Assembly (NCBI GenBank): GCA_900768675.1
Contig: CAAGDT010000207.1
Location: forward strand, 1 to 15,898
Source: Oscillospiraceae bacterium
GTDB lineage: Bacteria; Bacillota; Clostridia; Oscillospirales; Ruminococcaceae
Direction: 5' to 3'
Length of the DNA: 15,898 nt
Shown here one piece after another: positions 15,501 through 15,898 of the stretch. Each line of letters opens with the position of its first letter. The first letter of the stretch is position 1. The position numbers were made by a program, and so were the translations under genes. Below the pieces are notes generated by a model. It did not search any database. It had not been told where the DNA came from and saw only the letters and a list, made by a program, of their open reading frames with translations.

Positions 15501-15844
15501 CCGATTTATTCGACATTGACCCGGAAAAAATCAAGGTTATAAGCAGCAATCTACACGGGGTTTTTACGGAATGTACGAAATATACTTCGAGGGGCAGCGG
15601 CGCACTTTCCTGCAACGGCAGCTTCGTTTCCCTCGCAAAGGGTATTCTCGCCTCAAAGAAGCTGCTTAAGGACATCAATCTGTCACAGATGATTATGGTT
15701 GCAGGAGTATTCCTCGGCGCACTTCTGCTTGTTTTCCTCGCCTTCTCCGTCAAGACCTTCGCCTTCTCCCCCGCCGTCTTCATCTGCTACAACATCTTCT
15801 GGCTGCTGATTATGCTGTTTGCACAGTGTTTCAGGAGATATTGA
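12554..15844 (+). CDS. coiled-coil/membrane protein with a degenerate P1B-type ATPase fold (probable pseudoenzyme)
   Basis: 1096 residues. Residues 1-40 carry a short duplicated motif (LDDIL 6-10, VDDIL 30-34). Then come SAKG/EK-rich Lys repeats (about 45-78), a long Lys/Glu/Ala coiled coil (about 88-226), a disordered-looking region to ~490, and an acidic run (496-508). Eight membrane helices follow near 526, 572, 606, 634, 729, 757, 1045 and 1070: four, a ~70-residue loop, two, a ~260-residue cytoplasmic region, then two. That is P1B-ATPase topology. The helix-6 motif is SPF (771-773) where CPC is expected; the phosphorylation loop is VLTDASALFP (D815) where DKTGT is expected; N-domain-like GIMGWYGNKRLIMGN spans 890-904; TTD (972-974) sits where TGD is expected. 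TGE and GDGxND are not found. Ion pumping is therefore unlikely. Start: AGGTG nine bases upstream. No terminator is seen before 15898. Confidence 0.8.
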   Translation: MAKFSLDDILAEVDSKRGHSPEVQESDEDVDDILKSILGDEKGEKSPKSAKGGKSHKSAKGEKGAKAEKDEKSEKAGKLTFSGVTQEDKRKAAEQKRQAELEEKRKAAEQKRLEELAKKQREAEERRIKEEERAKKLAAEQEQRRKAAEEAARQKAEEAAEKQRQAELALRKAAEEAAERKRLAEEAEQKRAEEAARIAALDESERKKAEKLAEEKRRKEEESERRFATKNIVFEDVPLEVPKSEPPEEEKPKAAPATTEEIELEKTLRQQKIEIDSQKLLIKESELEAPEDFLSSMNPYEFGSNTGLTQMIETIPAEQLAGDTIGVAGNELKELAKASAKADDRSFEAIVDGSTTVMPDITHKPAEVGINPDKTLVLSDDVKPYVPKGQEPAHKATPEEEKLLSSINKTIEQKRLSDIRDRNSLPPGTGPIENITIPTRGVEIDILGSTMPRAGQIPVNDPVVAEQKIKELASKRKRRISNFVLEDISDEDFGYDEEEEEEFDAEDDSGQIWLDLTETHKSLRLRFILLLIITLFLGAITLIQEFGPQIRFNLFGAEINFLDKRYDTEGFVFMNLICGVAGVALCSSVVLNGFLKLFKGKSDCDSVCAVVCVLSLVGAVLHLTNTDYLQRSRAFLYIAPALAGLVFNTLGKLSMIVRAKKNFRFISSEANKYYADIVDGQSEASALTKGVVSELPYPAVLRKTEILTDFLRKSYCEDKADRISRTLTPLSLIVGVIAGLLVYLIPNGIEGMEANVYWASSVFIGIVCVMSPFSMMFLVNNPFRRASKVLAKNGCALLGYTSAEEFGGVNAVLTDASALFPKSAIECTNLKPCKLQNSFNNISLDQSIILAASLAIKSGSLLSGLFFDMIGGNKELLADIDGCVYEDNMGIMGWYGNKRLIMGNREHMKHHSIKVPEMSAIAKYSRNGSDSVYLAVGGELVIIFFIRLTANPKIRNNLRELSDREVSLVVKTTDSLVTVGKIADLFDIDPEKIKVISSNLHGVFTECTKYTSRGSGALSCNGSFVSLAKGILASKKLLKDINLSQMIMVAGVFLGALLLVFLAFSVKTFAFSPAVFICYNIFWLLIMLFAQCFRRY

Positions 15845-15898
15845 GATTGTTGAGAAACTGATACTAAAAACCATTTAAACTCAGGAAATCTTTGCAAA

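Overview
The window looks like chromosome of a Gram-positive anaerobe of the class Clostridia, most likely a Ruminococcus-like member of the Oscillospiraceae. This is inferred from base composition (roughly half G+C in genes, AT-rich spacers), near-consensus sigma-A promoters, AGGAG-type ribosome binding sites, a BTAD regulator, an SLH-anchored surface protein and a lipobox lipoprotein. There is no rRNA, tRNA, CRISPR array, prophage or plasmid gene.

Layout. (1) 1-3372, minus strand: one apparent operon with a promoter near 3344-3372. It encodes a DUF5662-type HD-like protein, a small membrane protein, a YifB/ComM Mg-chelatase-like AAA+ ATPase, and a BTAD-type transcriptional regulator cut by the window's left edge. 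(2) 3509-6695, minus strand: an ABC transporter operon (ATPase, permease) ending in a TraB/GumN-family lipoprotein. It has a perfect-consensus promoter, a dyad between promoter and start codon, and a clear terminator. (3) 6730-9950: a secreted YcdB/YcdC-type protein with C-terminal S-layer homology repeats, with a possible promoter and a very strong terminator. It is flanked by two copies, in inverted orientation, of a ~0.4 kb non-coding repeat rich in hairpins (MITE/REP-like). (4) 10010-11700, plus strand: an ABC-F ATPase whose second nucleotide-binding domain has lost key catalytic residues. (5) 11733-15844, plus strand: the 23S rRNA methyltransferase gene rlmB, followed after 15 bases by a 1096-residue protein.

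The most unusual object is that last protein. A long charged coiled-coil N-terminal half is joined to an eight-helix membrane region and cytoplasmic domain with the layout of a P1B-type ATPase, but the transport and catalytic signatures (CPC, TGE, DKTGT, GDGxND) are replaced or missing. It reads as a P-type ATPase pseudoenzyme. The ABC-F protein is a second, milder case of a degenerate ATPase. The repeat pair around the surface-protein gene is the third point of interest.
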